NCBI GenBank assembly: GCA_035651455.1
Contig: DASRFR010000049.1
Span: 124,001-188,000, forward strand
Reading direction: 5' to 3'
From: DASRFR01 sp035651455
GTDB taxonomy: Bacteria; Acidobacteriota; Terriglobia; Terriglobales; Acidobacteriaceae
Length of the DNA: 64,000 bases
Shown here: piece after piece, positions 36,650-45,612 of the stretch
Position numbering within the stretch: position 1 is the stretch's first letter
Layout of the letters: each line of letters begins with the position of its first letter
Made by a program: the position numbers and the translations under genes
Notes under the pieces: model-generated
Seen by the model: the letters and a program-made list of their open reading frames with translations, nothing else
What the model was told of the DNA's origin: nothing
Databases searched by the model: none

Positions 36650-37189
36650 TTAAGCGCGTGCGGCAACGGCGGCAGGCTCATTGGCGCTGGACGCGCTCTT
36701 CGACTCTTCCGCCCCGTTCGCTTTCTGACCCGCCTTGCGGATATCGATACCGCCCTTGAAGAAGGCGCCGTCTTCGATGGAGATACGCGCCGCGACCACG
36801 TCACCGGTGAGGGAGCCGTCGCTGCGGATATCCACGCGGTCGCTGGCCGTGAGGTTGCCGCGCACTTTGCCGAGCACCACGATTTCCCGCGCGTTGATAT
36901 TCGCAGAAACAATTCCGTTCCGGCCGACCGTTACCCGGTTTCCCGCAAGGTTGATGGAGCCTTCCACCCGGCCATCGATGTAAAGGGACTCGGAACCGGT
37001 TACCTCGCCCTTGATGACCAGCGATTTGCCGATCGTCGCCTGGTCCGCCGTGGTGGCCGATACCGGACGCGGTGCCGGGGCGGGTTCGCTCATTACGGGC
37101 GCTGCCGTCGGCGTGTGCGTAACGGGGCGGTCCGGCTCAGGTGTGCTCGGCCGGGCAGGGGGCGTTGGTTGATTCGTGGGCTTCCACAT
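36650..37189 (-). CDS. Bactofilin-like polymer-forming cytoskeletal protein
   Basis: 179 residues from the ATG at 37189 (AGGAAAGGA 9 bases upstream); the frame is open further but without a ribosome site. The core (residues 55-150) is a right-handed beta-helix typical of bactofilins: LVIKGEVTGSESLYIDGRVE, GSINLAGNRVTVGRNGIV, IVVLGKVRGNLTASDRVDIR. Flanking Pro-rich N-terminus and Ala/Ser-rich C-terminus are disordered. Bactofilins polymerise without nucleotide and organise cell-wall and polar proteins. It ends in its own intrinsic terminator; murJ nearby fits a cell-wall context. Confidence 0.88.
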   Translation of the reverse strand: MWKPTNQPTPPARPSTPEPDRPVTHTPTAAPVMSEPAPAPRPVSATTADQATIGKSLVIKGEVTGSESLYIDGRVEGSINLAGNRVTVGRNGIVSANINAREIVVLGKVRGNLTASDRVDIRSDGSLTGDVVAARISIEDGAFFKGGIDIRKAGQKANGAEESKSASSANEPAAVAARA

Positions 37190-37644
37190 GTTGCAACTAA
37201 TCCTTTCCTGGACAGGGATGAGGTCAGAACGGCATTCCAATGACCAAAGCGCATTTTACTCCCCAACCCTGAGCAAGTCTTGTGGAAATCAGCTTTTCTG
37301 AACTGTATTTACGCGGTAATTCGCCACTGCTAAGGCATTTGCCTGAGAGGAGTTGTGCGCGCGCACCAAGAAAGTAAATTCGTGCGGCTACTCTGGAGTA
37401 ATTACCCTGCGGACATCGCTTCCGCCAAACTCGTCACCCGCACTGGCTTGACTACATGACGCTTTCGAAGTCGGATGGGGAATGGAGAATCGTGTCAGTT
37501 TTCACCGCCAGTGGATAACTGGAAACGAGTGTCTGGACTCCCGCTTTGTCCGACGCTTTCGCTTTGAACGGGCGTTTGGGTCTACGAAGGAGACTTGTCC
37601 AAGAACTGGAAGCGGCGAAAAGCGAGTTGGTCTGCAAAATTAAA

Positions 37645-37691
37645 TGGGCCGGCAGCCAAGAAGCGGTGACTTTTCCTTGGCTATCGGCCCA
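37645..37691. repeat. Imperfect inverted repeat, 16-bp arms
   Basis: TGGGCCGGCAGCCAAG at 37645-37660 pairs with CTTGGCTATCGGCCCA at 37676-37691 with 14 of 16 positions matching (the two differences are a G-T and a C-A), around a 15-base loop. As RNA it would form a long stem. No T run follows on either strand. Confidence 0.7.
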
Positions 37692-37850
37692 CTCGATCCT
37701 GAATTGGATCGGAGGTGATATTTCTATGTTAGCCCCCTGGTTCGAGATGTCAAGGACAATTGCAAAATCGTGCACCATCCTGAACCTGCAAATCACCCCG
37801 TTCAGGCCCGAAGTGGGCGAGTAATGGCATGGTAACCGCGGGCGTTTACA

Positions 37851-37878
37851 TTGACACTAAACCTCGCGAACTGTTAAT
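37851..37878 (+). promoter_or_regulatory. Promoter of the ATP synthase operon
   Basis: A perfect -35 TTGACA at 37851-37856 and a -10 GTTAAT at 37873-37878 (4 of 6) are separated by 16 bases. The predicted start near 37885 leaves a leader of about 38 bases before the first operon gene. Confidence 0.6.
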
Positions 37879-37922
37879 TTTAAGAGTTTTAAAAGCCCTC
37901 ATTTTCCTGGTACTCCGCTGAC

Positions 37923-38393
37923 ATGGAACAGATACTCAGGCAGCTAGGCGAATTACTGCTCGGATCCATTCCGACCATCATTTTGCTAAGTCTGCTCTAT
38001 GCCATTTACAGCTCGGTCGTGCATCGGCCTCTGGTGAAGGTGCTGGCGGAAAGGCGCCGCCAGACGGAAGGCGCCATGGAGAAGGCGCGCGCGGATATCG
38101 CCGCCGCTGAGGCCAGGACCGCCGAATACGAGCAGAAAATCCGCGAGGCGCGTGTGGCCGTCTTTCGTGCGCAAGAAGCGCGTCGTCAGCAGATTCTGCA
38201 GGCGCGAACTGCAGCCGTCTCCGATGCCCGGGTCAAAGCGCAGCAGCAGGTCAAGATGGCCCGCCAGGCCATTGAGCAGGACAAGACGAAAGCACAGATG
38301 GACCTGCAGGCCGAAGCGGGAAAACTTGCCATTGAGATCATCCGCAGCATTCTGCATCCGGTGGCTGCGCCGGCAGCAGGCGGACGGCCATGA
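37923..38393 (+). CDS. atpF: ATP synthase F0 subunit b-prime
   Basis: 156 residues: an N-terminal membrane span (IPTIILLSLLYAIYSSVVH), then a long charged coiled coil (RPLVKVLAERRRQTEGAMEK to IEIIRSILHP). This is the short of two b-type stalk subunits and forms the peripheral stator with the gene product that follows. It is the first gene of the operon; its ATG has no clear ribosome site. The stop overlaps the next start as ATGA (38390-38393). Confidence 0.9.
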   Translation: MEQILRQLGELLLGSIPTIILLSLLYAIYSSVVHRPLVKVLAERRRQTEGAMEKARADIAAAEARTAEYEQKIREARVAVFRAQEARRQQILQARTAAVSDARVKAQQQVKMARQAIEQDKTKAQMDLQAEAGKLAIEIIRSILHPVAAPAAGGRP

Positions 38394-39208
38394 AGCCGAT
38401 CCCCGTCACTCTTCGCCAGCTCTGCTGCCTGCCAGTGCTCGCATGCCTGGTAATGCTGCTCGGTGTACTGGGCAGTGCCGCCGCGCAAGAGGCGCGGTCG
38501 TCGCCCTCCGGACAAAACAGCGCGTCGCAAAGCGGTGAGCCGGCACAAAACTCAGCCAAAGACCAGGAGCAGCGAACGCGCAAGGAAGAACGCGCGCGGA
38601 GCATGGGCGCGCAATTGGCGGAAGAATCGCGCGAAGCGGCCGGTGAAGGCGACGAGAATGCCGCTTTCCGGCAGTCGGGATCCATCAAGTGGCTGGCGCG
38701 ACACACCGGCCTTAGTCTCAACAGCGCCTACTGGCTCGCAGTTTTATTAAACTTCGGCGTGGTCACTGCCGGCATCATATGGGCTTCGAAGAAATTCCTG
38801 CCCGGCATGTTCCGCGACCGGACTGTTTCCATTCAAAGGGCGATGGAAGAAGCGCGCACGGCCAGTGCGGATGCTAACCGCCGCTTATCGGAGATTGAGG
38901 CGCGGCTTTCACGCCTCGGCGACGAGATTCAGGCGATGCGCCACGCAAGCGAGCAGGAGGCGCGTGCCGAGGAAGAGCGCATGCGCGAGGCTGCGGAGGA
39001 CGACAAGCGCAAGATCATCGAGTCAGCCGAGCAGGAGATTACGGCCGCGGCCAAGCAGGCGCGCCGTGAACTCACGTCCTACGCGGCAGACCTCGCGGTG
39101 TCGCTGGCGAAGAAGCAGATCCACGTAGACGCCAGCACCGACCAGCAACTGGTGCGCAGCTTCGCCGATCAGCTTCCGAACGGCAACGGTCAGAAAGGCC
39201 GACGCTAG
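38390..39208 (+). CDS. atpF: ATP synthase F0 subunit b with long exported N-terminal extension
   Basis: 272 residues, against about 156-180 usual. It begins with a signal-peptide-like segment (LPVLACLVMLLGVLGSAAAQ), then about 75 polar residues rich in Gln, Arg, Glu and Ser, then a membrane span at about 115-133 (AYWLAVLLNFGVVTAGIIWA) followed by the typical b coiled coil (SIQRAMEEARTASADANRRL) ending AVSLAKKQIHVD. The coiled coil and order identify it as a stator subunit. The N-terminal part would be outside the membrane if the signal is cleaved. ATGA overlap with the previous gene indicates translational coupling. Confidence 0.88.
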   Translation: MKPIPVTLRQLCCLPVLACLVMLLGVLGSAAAQEARSSPSGQNSASQSGEPAQNSAKDQEQRTRKEERARSMGAQLAEESREAAGEGDENAAFRQSGSIKWLARHTGLSLNSAYWLAVLLNFGVVTAGIIWASKKFLPGMFRDRTVSIQRAMEEARTASADANRRLSEIEARLSRLGDEIQAMRHASEQEARAEEERMREAAEDDKRKIIESAEQEITAAAKQARRELTSYAADLAVSLAKKQIHVDASTDQQLVRSFADQLPNGNGQKGRR

Positions 39209-39210
39209 TC

Positions 39211-39753
39211 ATGGCCGCAGTCACCAGCACCTACGCGCGCGCGTTCGCGGACGTGGTTCTCCATGACAAGTTGGACGCGGGCAAGGCGGTCCAGGAACTC
39301 CGCGTGATCGAAGCCACGCTGGCCGAGAGCGTGGAATTACGGCGGGTATGGGAGAATCCTTCAATCCCTGCCGAACAGAAGCGTGGGTTGCTGGACGCAA
39401 TCGTAGCCCGGGAAGGCCTTTCCAAGCCGGTGCGGAATTTTGTTGCCGTCCTGATCGATCACCGGCGAATACCGTTCCTGACGGACATGGTTGAGCAGTT
39501 CGAGCGCGAAATTAACGACCGGCTCGGCTTTGCCGAAGCCCAGATCACGAGCGCGCGAGAGTTGAGCGACCCCGAAAGGAATACCCTGGAAGCACAAATT
39601 GGCAAGCTCATCGGCAAGCGGGTGAAAGCCCATTACCAGCGCGACTCGTCCTTGCTGGGCGGCGCTGTCGTGCGCGTGGGCAGCACCATTTACGACGGAT
39701 CGGTGATTGGCCAGTTGCAGAGAGTTCGGGAAAAAATTGCGGGAAGCGCGTAA
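39211..39753 (+). CDS. atpH: ATP synthase F1 subunit delta
   Basis: 180 residues, two bases after the b gene. The N-terminal helical domain (TSTYARAFADVVLHDKLDAG) and C-terminal GGAVVRVGSTIYDGSVIGQL motif are those of the delta/OSCP subunit, which ties the stator stalk to the top of F1. About 127 bases with repeats separate it from atpA. Confidence 0.94.
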   Translation: MAAVTSTYARAFADVVLHDKLDAGKAVQELRVIEATLAESVELRRVWENPSIPAEQKRGLLDAIVAREGLSKPVRNFVAVLIDHRRIPFLTDMVEQFEREINDRLGFAEAQITSARELSDPERNTLEAQIGKLIGKRVKAHYQRDSSLLGGAVVRVGSTIYDGSVIGQLQRVREKIAGSA

Positions 39754-39754
39754 G

Positions 39755-39840
39755 TCCGCGGTGTGCGGCAATCAGAATCCAGCCGCTGAAGTTCTGCGAC
39801 AACTCCGCGGAGTGCGGCCGAATAGCAACCGCTGAGGTTC
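39755..39840 (+). repeat. Tandem imperfect repeat of about 40 bases before atpA
   Basis: Unit 1 (39755-39794) and unit 2 (39804-39840) both run TCCGCGG.GTGCGGC...AAT.AG..A..CCGCTGA.GTTC with scattered changes. The start of unit 2 makes a perfect 12-bp palindrome (ACTCCGCGGAGT, 39802-39813). It could affect atpA expression or be a decayed insertion. Confidence 0.65.
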
Positions 39841-39880
39841 ATTGCCGTGCAGCCGAAGCTTGGAGCGTGAGAGCGAATTC

Positions 39881-41419
39881 ATGGCGCAAATCAAAGCAGA
39901 CGAAATTACCAAACTCATTCGCGAGCAGATTGAGAACTACGAGTCGAAGATTGCCGTCGACGAAGTAGGAACCGTCATTACCCTGGGTGACGGCATCGCC
40001 CGCGTCTATGGCCTCGACAAGGTCATGGCGGGCGAACTGCTGTCCTTCCCGCACGGCGTGGCCGGCATCGCCATGAACCTGGAGGAAGACCAGGTAGGCG
40101 TGGTTCTGCTCGGTGAATACACGGAGATCCGGGAAGGCGACGAGGTCAAGCGCACTGGCCGCATCATGAGCGTCCCGGTTGGCGATGCGATGATCGGTCG
40201 CGTGGTGAACTCCCTGGGTCAGCCCATCGACGACAAGGGGCCGATTGCCACCGACAAATATATTCCGCTGGAACGCCTGGCGCCGGGCGTAATCGATCGG
40301 CAGCCCGTGCGTGAACCCATGGCCACAGGCCTCAAGGCCATCGACAGCATGATCCCCATTGGCCGCGGGCAGCGCGAGTTGATCATCGGTGATCGACAGA
40401 CGGGCAAGACCGCGGTTGCTCTTGACACCATCATCAACAACAAGGGCAACGATCTGATTTGTATTTACTGCGCCATCGGGCAAAAGCGTTCATCGATCGC
40501 GCAGGTGGTCAAGATTCTCGAAGATTACGGTGCGATGGAGTACACCATAGTGGTCGCGGCCTCGGCCTCGGAGCCCGCTCCCATGCAGTACATCGCTCCT
40601 TACGCGGCGTGCGCCATGGGCGAATTTTTCCGTGATTCGAAGCGGCACGCCCTGTGTATCTACGACGATCTCTCCAAGCATGCCGCGTCGTATCGCGAGA
40701 TTTCGCTGTTGCTGCGCCGTCCCCCCGGCCGCGAAGCCTATCCCGGAGATGTGTTTTATCTTCACTCGCGGCTGCTCGAACGCGCGTCTAAATTGAGCAA
40801 TGAAAAGGGCGGCGGCTCGCTCACCGCGCTTCCCATCATCGAGACGCAGGCAGGCGACGTGTCCGCTTACATTCCGACCAACGTGATCTCCATCACCGAC
40901 GGCCAGATTTATCTCGAGACCGACTTATTCAACCAGGGCGTACGGCCCGCGGTGAACGTGGGCTTATCGGTAAGCCGTGTCGGCGGCAGCGCGCAGATCA
41001 AAGCCATGCGGCAGGTTGCGGGCACTCTGAAGCTGGAGCTCGCGCAATATCGCGAATTAGCGGCCTTCGCGCAGTTCGGCAGCGATCTCGACAAGGCCAC
41101 GCAGAACCAGTTAAACCGCGGCCAACGGCTGGTCGAGCTCTTAAAGCAGGGACAATTTTCACCTCTGCCGTTCTCCAAGCAGATCCTGATTATCTTTGCC
41201 GGAACTGGCGGCTTTCTCGATGACATGCCCGTAGACCAGGTGCGCGACTTCGAGAAGGAGCTGTACAAGTATGTGGACGCGACCAGCCCCGGCCTGTTGC
41301 GCTCCATCATGGAGAAGAAGGTGCTCGATGATGGCTTGAAGAACGACATGAAGAAGGTCATCTCGGAGTTCAAGCAGCAGTTCTCCGCGACAAGGCAGGA
41401 AGCGGTAGCGGCGAAGTAA
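39881..41419 (+). CDS. atpA: ATP synthase F1 subunit alpha
   Basis: 512 residues from the ATG at 39881, which gives the expected N-terminus (MAQIKADEITKLIREQIENY). Walker A is GDRQTGKTAVA; Walker-B-like and arginine-finger regions follow (VGLSVSRVGGSAQIKAM). Non-catalytic nucleotide-binding subunit of F1. The upstream spacer carries a tandem repeat. atpG follows after 54 bases. Confidence 0.97.
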   Translation: MAQIKADEITKLIREQIENYESKIAVDEVGTVITLGDGIARVYGLDKVMAGELLSFPHGVAGIAMNLEEDQVGVVLLGEYTEIREGDEVKRTGRIMSVPVGDAMIGRVVNSLGQPIDDKGPIATDKYIPLERLAPGVIDRQPVREPMATGLKAIDSMIPIGRGQRELIIGDRQTGKTAVALDTIINNKGNDLICIYCAIGQKRSSIAQVVKILEDYGAMEYTIVVAASASEPAPMQYIAPYAACAMGEFFRDSKRHALCIYDDLSKHAASYREISLLLRRPPGREAYPGDVFYLHSRLLERASKLSNEKGGGSLTALPIIETQAGDVSAYIPTNVISITDGQIYLETDLFNQGVRPAVNVGLSVSRVGGSAQIKAMRQVAGTLKLELAQYRELAAFAQFGSDLDKATQNQLNRGQRLVELLKQGQFSPLPFSKQILIIFAGTGGFLDDMPVDQVRDFEKELYKYVDATSPGLLRSIMEKKVLDDGLKNDMKKVISEFKQQFSATRQEAVAAK

Positions 41420-41473
41420 CAGAGCACAAGGCGACGGCAGTCGGTTGCCGGCACGCGACGAAAGCCCCGATGA

Positions 41474-42520
<1,047 letters not shown>

Positions 42521-42569
42521 ACCTGGTGGGCTGCGGGAACCTGAGATTTGAAGGCTGAGAACAAAAGTT

Positions 42570-44018
42570 ATGGCTGAAAATATTGGACACGTAATTCAAG
42601 TGGCGGGCCCGGCAGTGGACGTGCAATTCGCCGAAGCGACCATGCCTCCCATCTATCAGGCGTTGCGCGTGGTGAGTGACGGCTTCCAGGTGCCCATGCC
42701 CATCAAGGTGATTCTCGAAGTCCAGCAGCATCTCGGGGAAGGCCGCGTGCGTTGCGTCGCCATGGAGCCTACGGACGGCATGGTGCGAGGCATGAAGGCC
42801 ATCGATCTTGGCGGTCCGATTTCGGTTCCTGTCGGCCGTGGCACCCTTGGCCGCGTGATGAACGTGATCGGCGAGCCGGTCGATAATCTCGGCCCCATCC
42901 AGTTCAAAGAGAAGATGCCGATCCATCGTCCAGCGCCGGCCTTCGATGAGCAGGCGACCACCGCGGAAATGTTTGAAACCGGCGTGAAGGTCGTTGACCT
43001 CATTCAGCCGTTTTTGAAGGGCGGCAAGATCGGCCTGTTCGGCGGCGCGGGCGTGGGCAAGACGGTTGTGATCATGGAGCTGATTAACAACGTTGCCAAG
43101 CAGCATGGCGGTTTTTCAGTCTTTGCCGGTGTAGGTGAGCGCACGCGCGAGGGCAACGATCTCTGGCTGGAAATGTCGGAGTCGGGCGTGATTAAACCCG
43201 GGGATCCGGAAAAATCCAAAGCCGCCCTGATTTATGGGCAGATGACTGAACCGCCGGGAGCGCGTTTGCGCGTGGCGCTGACCGGACTCACCGTGGCCGA
43301 GTTCTTTCGCGATGTCGAAGGAGCCGACACGCTGCTGTTTATCGACAACATCTTCCGCTTTACCCAGGCGGGCTCCGAGGTTTCCGCTCTCCTCGGCCGA
43401 ATGCCAAGCGCCGTGGGTTATCAGCCGAACCTGGCAACGGAAATGGGCGAACTGCAGGAACGGATCACTTCTACCAAAAAGGGATCAGTCACATCGGTGC
43501 AGGCCATCTACGTTCCCGCCGACGACTTGACCGACCCCGCTCCGGCCACGACTTTCGCTCACCTCGACGCAACCACCGTGCTCTCGCGCGCCTTGACGGA
43601 AATCGGAATCTATCCCGCCGTCGATCCGCTGGCGTCAACGTCTCGCATTCTCGACCCTCGCATCGTGGGCCAGGAACACTACGACGTTGCCCAATCGGTG
43701 AAGAAGACGCTGCAAACTTACAAGGATCTGCAGGACATTATTGCGATTCTCGGCATTGACGAGTTGAGTGAAGACCAGAAGCTGGTGGTAGCTCGCGCGC
43801 GGAAGATTCAGCGCTTCCTGTCGCAACCATTCCACGTGGCCGAGCAGTTCACCGGTTCACCGGGGCGCTACGTGAAGGTGGCCGACACCGTGAAAGGCTT
43901 CAAGGAGATTGTCGAAGGCAAGCACGACGATATACCCGAGCAGGCTTTCTACATGAAGGGCACCATCGACGAGGTGCTCGAAGCCGCGCAGAAGTTGAAG
44001 ACCGCGGCCGCCGCTTAG
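42570..44018 (+). CDS. atpD: ATP synthase F1 subunit beta
   Basis: 482 residues with Walker A GGAGVGKTVVIMELI, the catalytic Glu in GERTREGNDLW and the DELSEDQK-type motif (DELSEDQKLVVARARKIQ). Catalytic F1 subunit. Length is standard. epsilon follows after 65 bases. Confidence 0.97.
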   Translation: MAENIGHVIQVAGPAVDVQFAEATMPPIYQALRVVSDGFQVPMPIKVILEVQQHLGEGRVRCVAMEPTDGMVRGMKAIDLGGPISVPVGRGTLGRVMNVIGEPVDNLGPIQFKEKMPIHRPAPAFDEQATTAEMFETGVKVVDLIQPFLKGGKIGLFGGAGVGKTVVIMELINNVAKQHGGFSVFAGVGERTREGNDLWLEMSESGVIKPGDPEKSKAALIYGQMTEPPGARLRVALTGLTVAEFFRDVEGADTLLFIDNIFRFTQAGSEVSALLGRMPSAVGYQPNLATEMGELQERITSTKKGSVTSVQAIYVPADDLTDPAPATTFAHLDATTVLSRALTEIGIYPAVDPLASTSRILDPRIVGQEHYDVAQSVKKTLQTYKDLQDIIAILGIDELSEDQKLVVARARKIQRFLSQPFHVAEQFTGSPGRYVKVADTVKGFKEIVEGKHDDIPEQAFYMKGTIDEVLEAAQKLKTAAAA

Positions 44019-44083
44019 GACATACTTCAGATTTGACGTGCTTATTTGCGGTATCCGCTGAAAGCTGCATTTAGAGAAATTTC

Positions 44084-44491
44084 TTGCCCGACACTTTCAA
44101 ACTCGAGATCGTCACCCCGGAAAAAATGGTGGTGAACGATGCCGCGGAAGAGATGCAGCTTCCCGGCAAGAACGGCTACCTGGGAATTCTGCCCGGGCAC
44201 GCGCCGCTGATTACCGAGTTGGCGGTGGGAGAAATCAGCTACCGTAATAACGGGTACACGCATCATCTCGCGGTAGCCTGGGGCTTTGCCGAGGTCCTTC
44301 CCGACAAGGTCAAAGTACTGGCGGAGACCTGCGAACCCGCCGACCAGATCGATGTTACCCGGGCAGAGAAGGCCAGGGAGCGGGCAGAGCAGCACTTGAC
44401 CAGCGGGGATCCGAATACCGACTATTCGCGGGCTGAGTCTGCGCTGAAGAAGGCCGAAACCCGCCTTGATGTAGCCAAAAAGCAGAAGTAG
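44084..44491 (+). CDS. atpC: ATP synthase F1 subunit epsilon
   Basis: 135 residues from a TTG at 44084; the N-terminus PDTFKLEIVTPEKMV and GYLGILPGHAPLITEL are family signatures, followed by two C-terminal helices (RAEKARERAEQHL; SALKKAETRLDVAKKQK) that can inhibit the enzyme. It is the last gene of the operon. Convergent with doxX; a 6-bp hairpin (44507-44525) lies in the 51-base gap. Confidence 0.93.
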   Translation: MPDTFKLEIVTPEKMVVNDAAEEMQLPGKNGYLGILPGHAPLITELAVGEISYRNNGYTHHLAVAWGFAEVLPDKVKVLAETCEPADQIDVTRAEKARERAEQHLTSGDPNTDYSRAESALKKAETRLDVAKKQK

Positions 44492-44542
44492 CACGCGACT
44501 CTTCGGGCGTTCCCATACTGAACGCGAGAGCGCTCCCGCTTC

Positions 44543-45025
44543 TCAGGCGCTAACCTTTGCCGAGTAGTACTCCCAGCGCGTCAGTAGCGAATCGACCGAC
44601 AACGCTCCTGAGCCGAACACTATTAACGCAAAGGCAATCACCAGCGCCAGTAAGTGGTACTCGAACCCTTCGCCTTTCTGCGTGCCTCCCCAGTTCATGA
44701 AGAAGCCCACATGGCGATGCACTATGGCGACCGCAACCAGCATGTTGCAGGCAATCCCGAATGCCGCGATCCTCCCCAGAAAGCCGAGGATGAGTCCCAT
44801 GCCGCCGAAGAACTCCGCCACGATCGCCAGGAAGGCGAAAGGCGCCGGAATGCCGAGCTGGTGGGTAAAGAAGCCCATGGTTCCGGAAAAGCCGTATCCG
44901 CCAAACCAGCCGAGCATCTTCTGTGCGCCGTGCGCGAAGAAAACTATCCCGAACACCAGCCGCATGACCGCTATTGTGTAGTTGGACGGATCTGTCCTAA
45001 GAATTTTTCGCATGACTTGCTCCAT
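44543..45025 (-). CDS. DoxX-family membrane protein
   Basis: 160 residues with four membrane spans; the first has MRLVFGIVFFAHGAQKMLGW, and FFTHQLGIPAPFAFLAIVAE continues as in the DoxX/MauE-like family. The reaction is not established; relatives have been linked to thiosulfate oxidation and redox stress. Its start (ATG at 45025 or 45013) overlaps the end of the MarR gene, so the two are coupled and share one transcript. Confidence 0.88.
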   Translation of the reverse strand: MEQVMRKILRTDPSNYTIAVMRLVFGIVFFAHGAQKMLGWFGGYGFSGTMGFFTHQLGIPAPFAFLAIVAEFFGGMGLILGFLGRIAAFGIACNMLVAVAIVHRHVGFFMNWGGTQKGEGFEYHLLALVIAFALIVFGSGALSVDSLLTRWEYYSAKVSA

Positions 45026-45476
45026 GTGTGGAAGTCGTGGCCTCTGCAGATTTCCCCACTCTTTTGAGAAGGGTTATTAAGGTCTGCCGCTCGGCCGGGG
45101 AGAGGGCGCTGACTGCCGCTTCCATGTCGTGTTCATGAATGCGAAACGCCGCCTCGATCAGGTTCTTACCTTTGGGAGTGAGGTGCACGATGCGTGCGCG
45201 CCGATCTTCAGGATTGTCCGCCCTGCGCACCAGCCCCTTGCCGGCCAGCCGATCGATGGCCGCGGTGGCTGATCCGCTGGTAAGCGAAACCTTCGCCCCC
45301 AGGGCGTTAACCGGGAGCGGCCCTTTGTGCAGCAGGATCTCCAGCACCGCGAAATCCGAGAAACACAGTCCGGTGTTGGCGATGCTGGGCATGGCTTTCC
45401 GGTTCAGCGCCTGGTACGCCTTCATTAAGACCAGCCAGACGTGAACCCCTCTTGTATCCTGATTTCGATTTGCCAT
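44997..45476 (-). CDS. MarR-family transcriptional regulator
   Basis: 159 residues from the ATG at 45476, which opens with MANRNQDTRGVHVW; a longer frame is unlikely. The winged helix-turn-helix is visible at LPVNALGAKVSLTSGSATAA (recognition helix) with the wing DNPEDRRARIVHLTPKG. MarR proteins are usually dimeric repressors released by small ligands or oxidants. A palindrome 26 bases upstream of the ATG is a likely self-operator. doxX overlaps its 3' end and is the probable target. Confidence 0.9.
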   Translation of the reverse strand: MANRNQDTRGVHVWLVLMKAYQALNRKAMPSIANTGLCFSDFAVLEILLHKGPLPVNALGAKVSLTSGSATAAIDRLAGKGLVRRADNPEDRRARIVHLTPKGKNLIEAAFRIHEHDMEAAVSALSPAERQTLITLLKRVGKSAEATTSTHGASHAKNS

Positions 45477-45502
45477 GTTTGTCAGACTTCGCGCATAAAG
45501 AT

Positions 45503-45516
45503 TCTTGACATCAAGA
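45503..45516. promoter_or_regulatory. Palindromic operator of the MarR-DoxX unit
   Basis: TCTTGA-CA-TCAAGA is a perfect 6-bp inverted repeat with a 2-base spacer, 26-40 bases upstream of the marR start. Its form and position fit MarR-type operators, which typically are short palindromes overlapping the promoter. Direct binding is not shown. Confidence 0.6.
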
Positions 45517-45525
45517 TAAAGATGC

Positions 45526-45554
45526 AAAAAAAAATCCGCCGGCTTCCCGGCGGA
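45526..45554 (-). terminator. Intrinsic terminator of the YxDG-repeat gene
   Basis: Perfect 8-bp stem TCCGCCGG/CCGGCGGA at 45535-45542 and 45547-45554 around a 4-base loop. On the minus strand it is followed by nine T (45526-45534). It ends the transcript from the gene at 45613-46269 and separates it from marR. Confidence 0.9.
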
Positions 45555-45612
45555 CAATGTGGTATTCCCTACGGCCTAAGCCGCGAGAACGGTGTCAGGC
45601 GTTGCTGAAGTT

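Larger units (their letters stand above)
37190..37922. other. Gene-poor region between bactofilin and ATP synthase genes
   Basis: About 730 bases. The bactofilin promoter is likely near 37250-37280 (TAAAAT on the minus strand at 37253-37258, weak -35). Two overlapping frames (37452-37796 minus, 37546-37824 plus) look like the two readings of an inverted repeat and have no family resemblance or ribosome site. The last 75 bases hold the atp promoter. No structured RNA family or repeat family was recognised. Confidence 0.6.

Noticed and set aside
37452..37824. Two opposite frames in the gap upstream of the ATP synthase genes
   Set aside because: They resemble each other (KIKWAGSQ and RIEWADSQ) only because the DNA is an inverted repeat; no ribosome site or known family.
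44507..44525. GCGTTC...GAACGC hairpin between atpC and doxX as a terminator
   Set aside because: Only 6 bp with no T run on either side; too weak to call.
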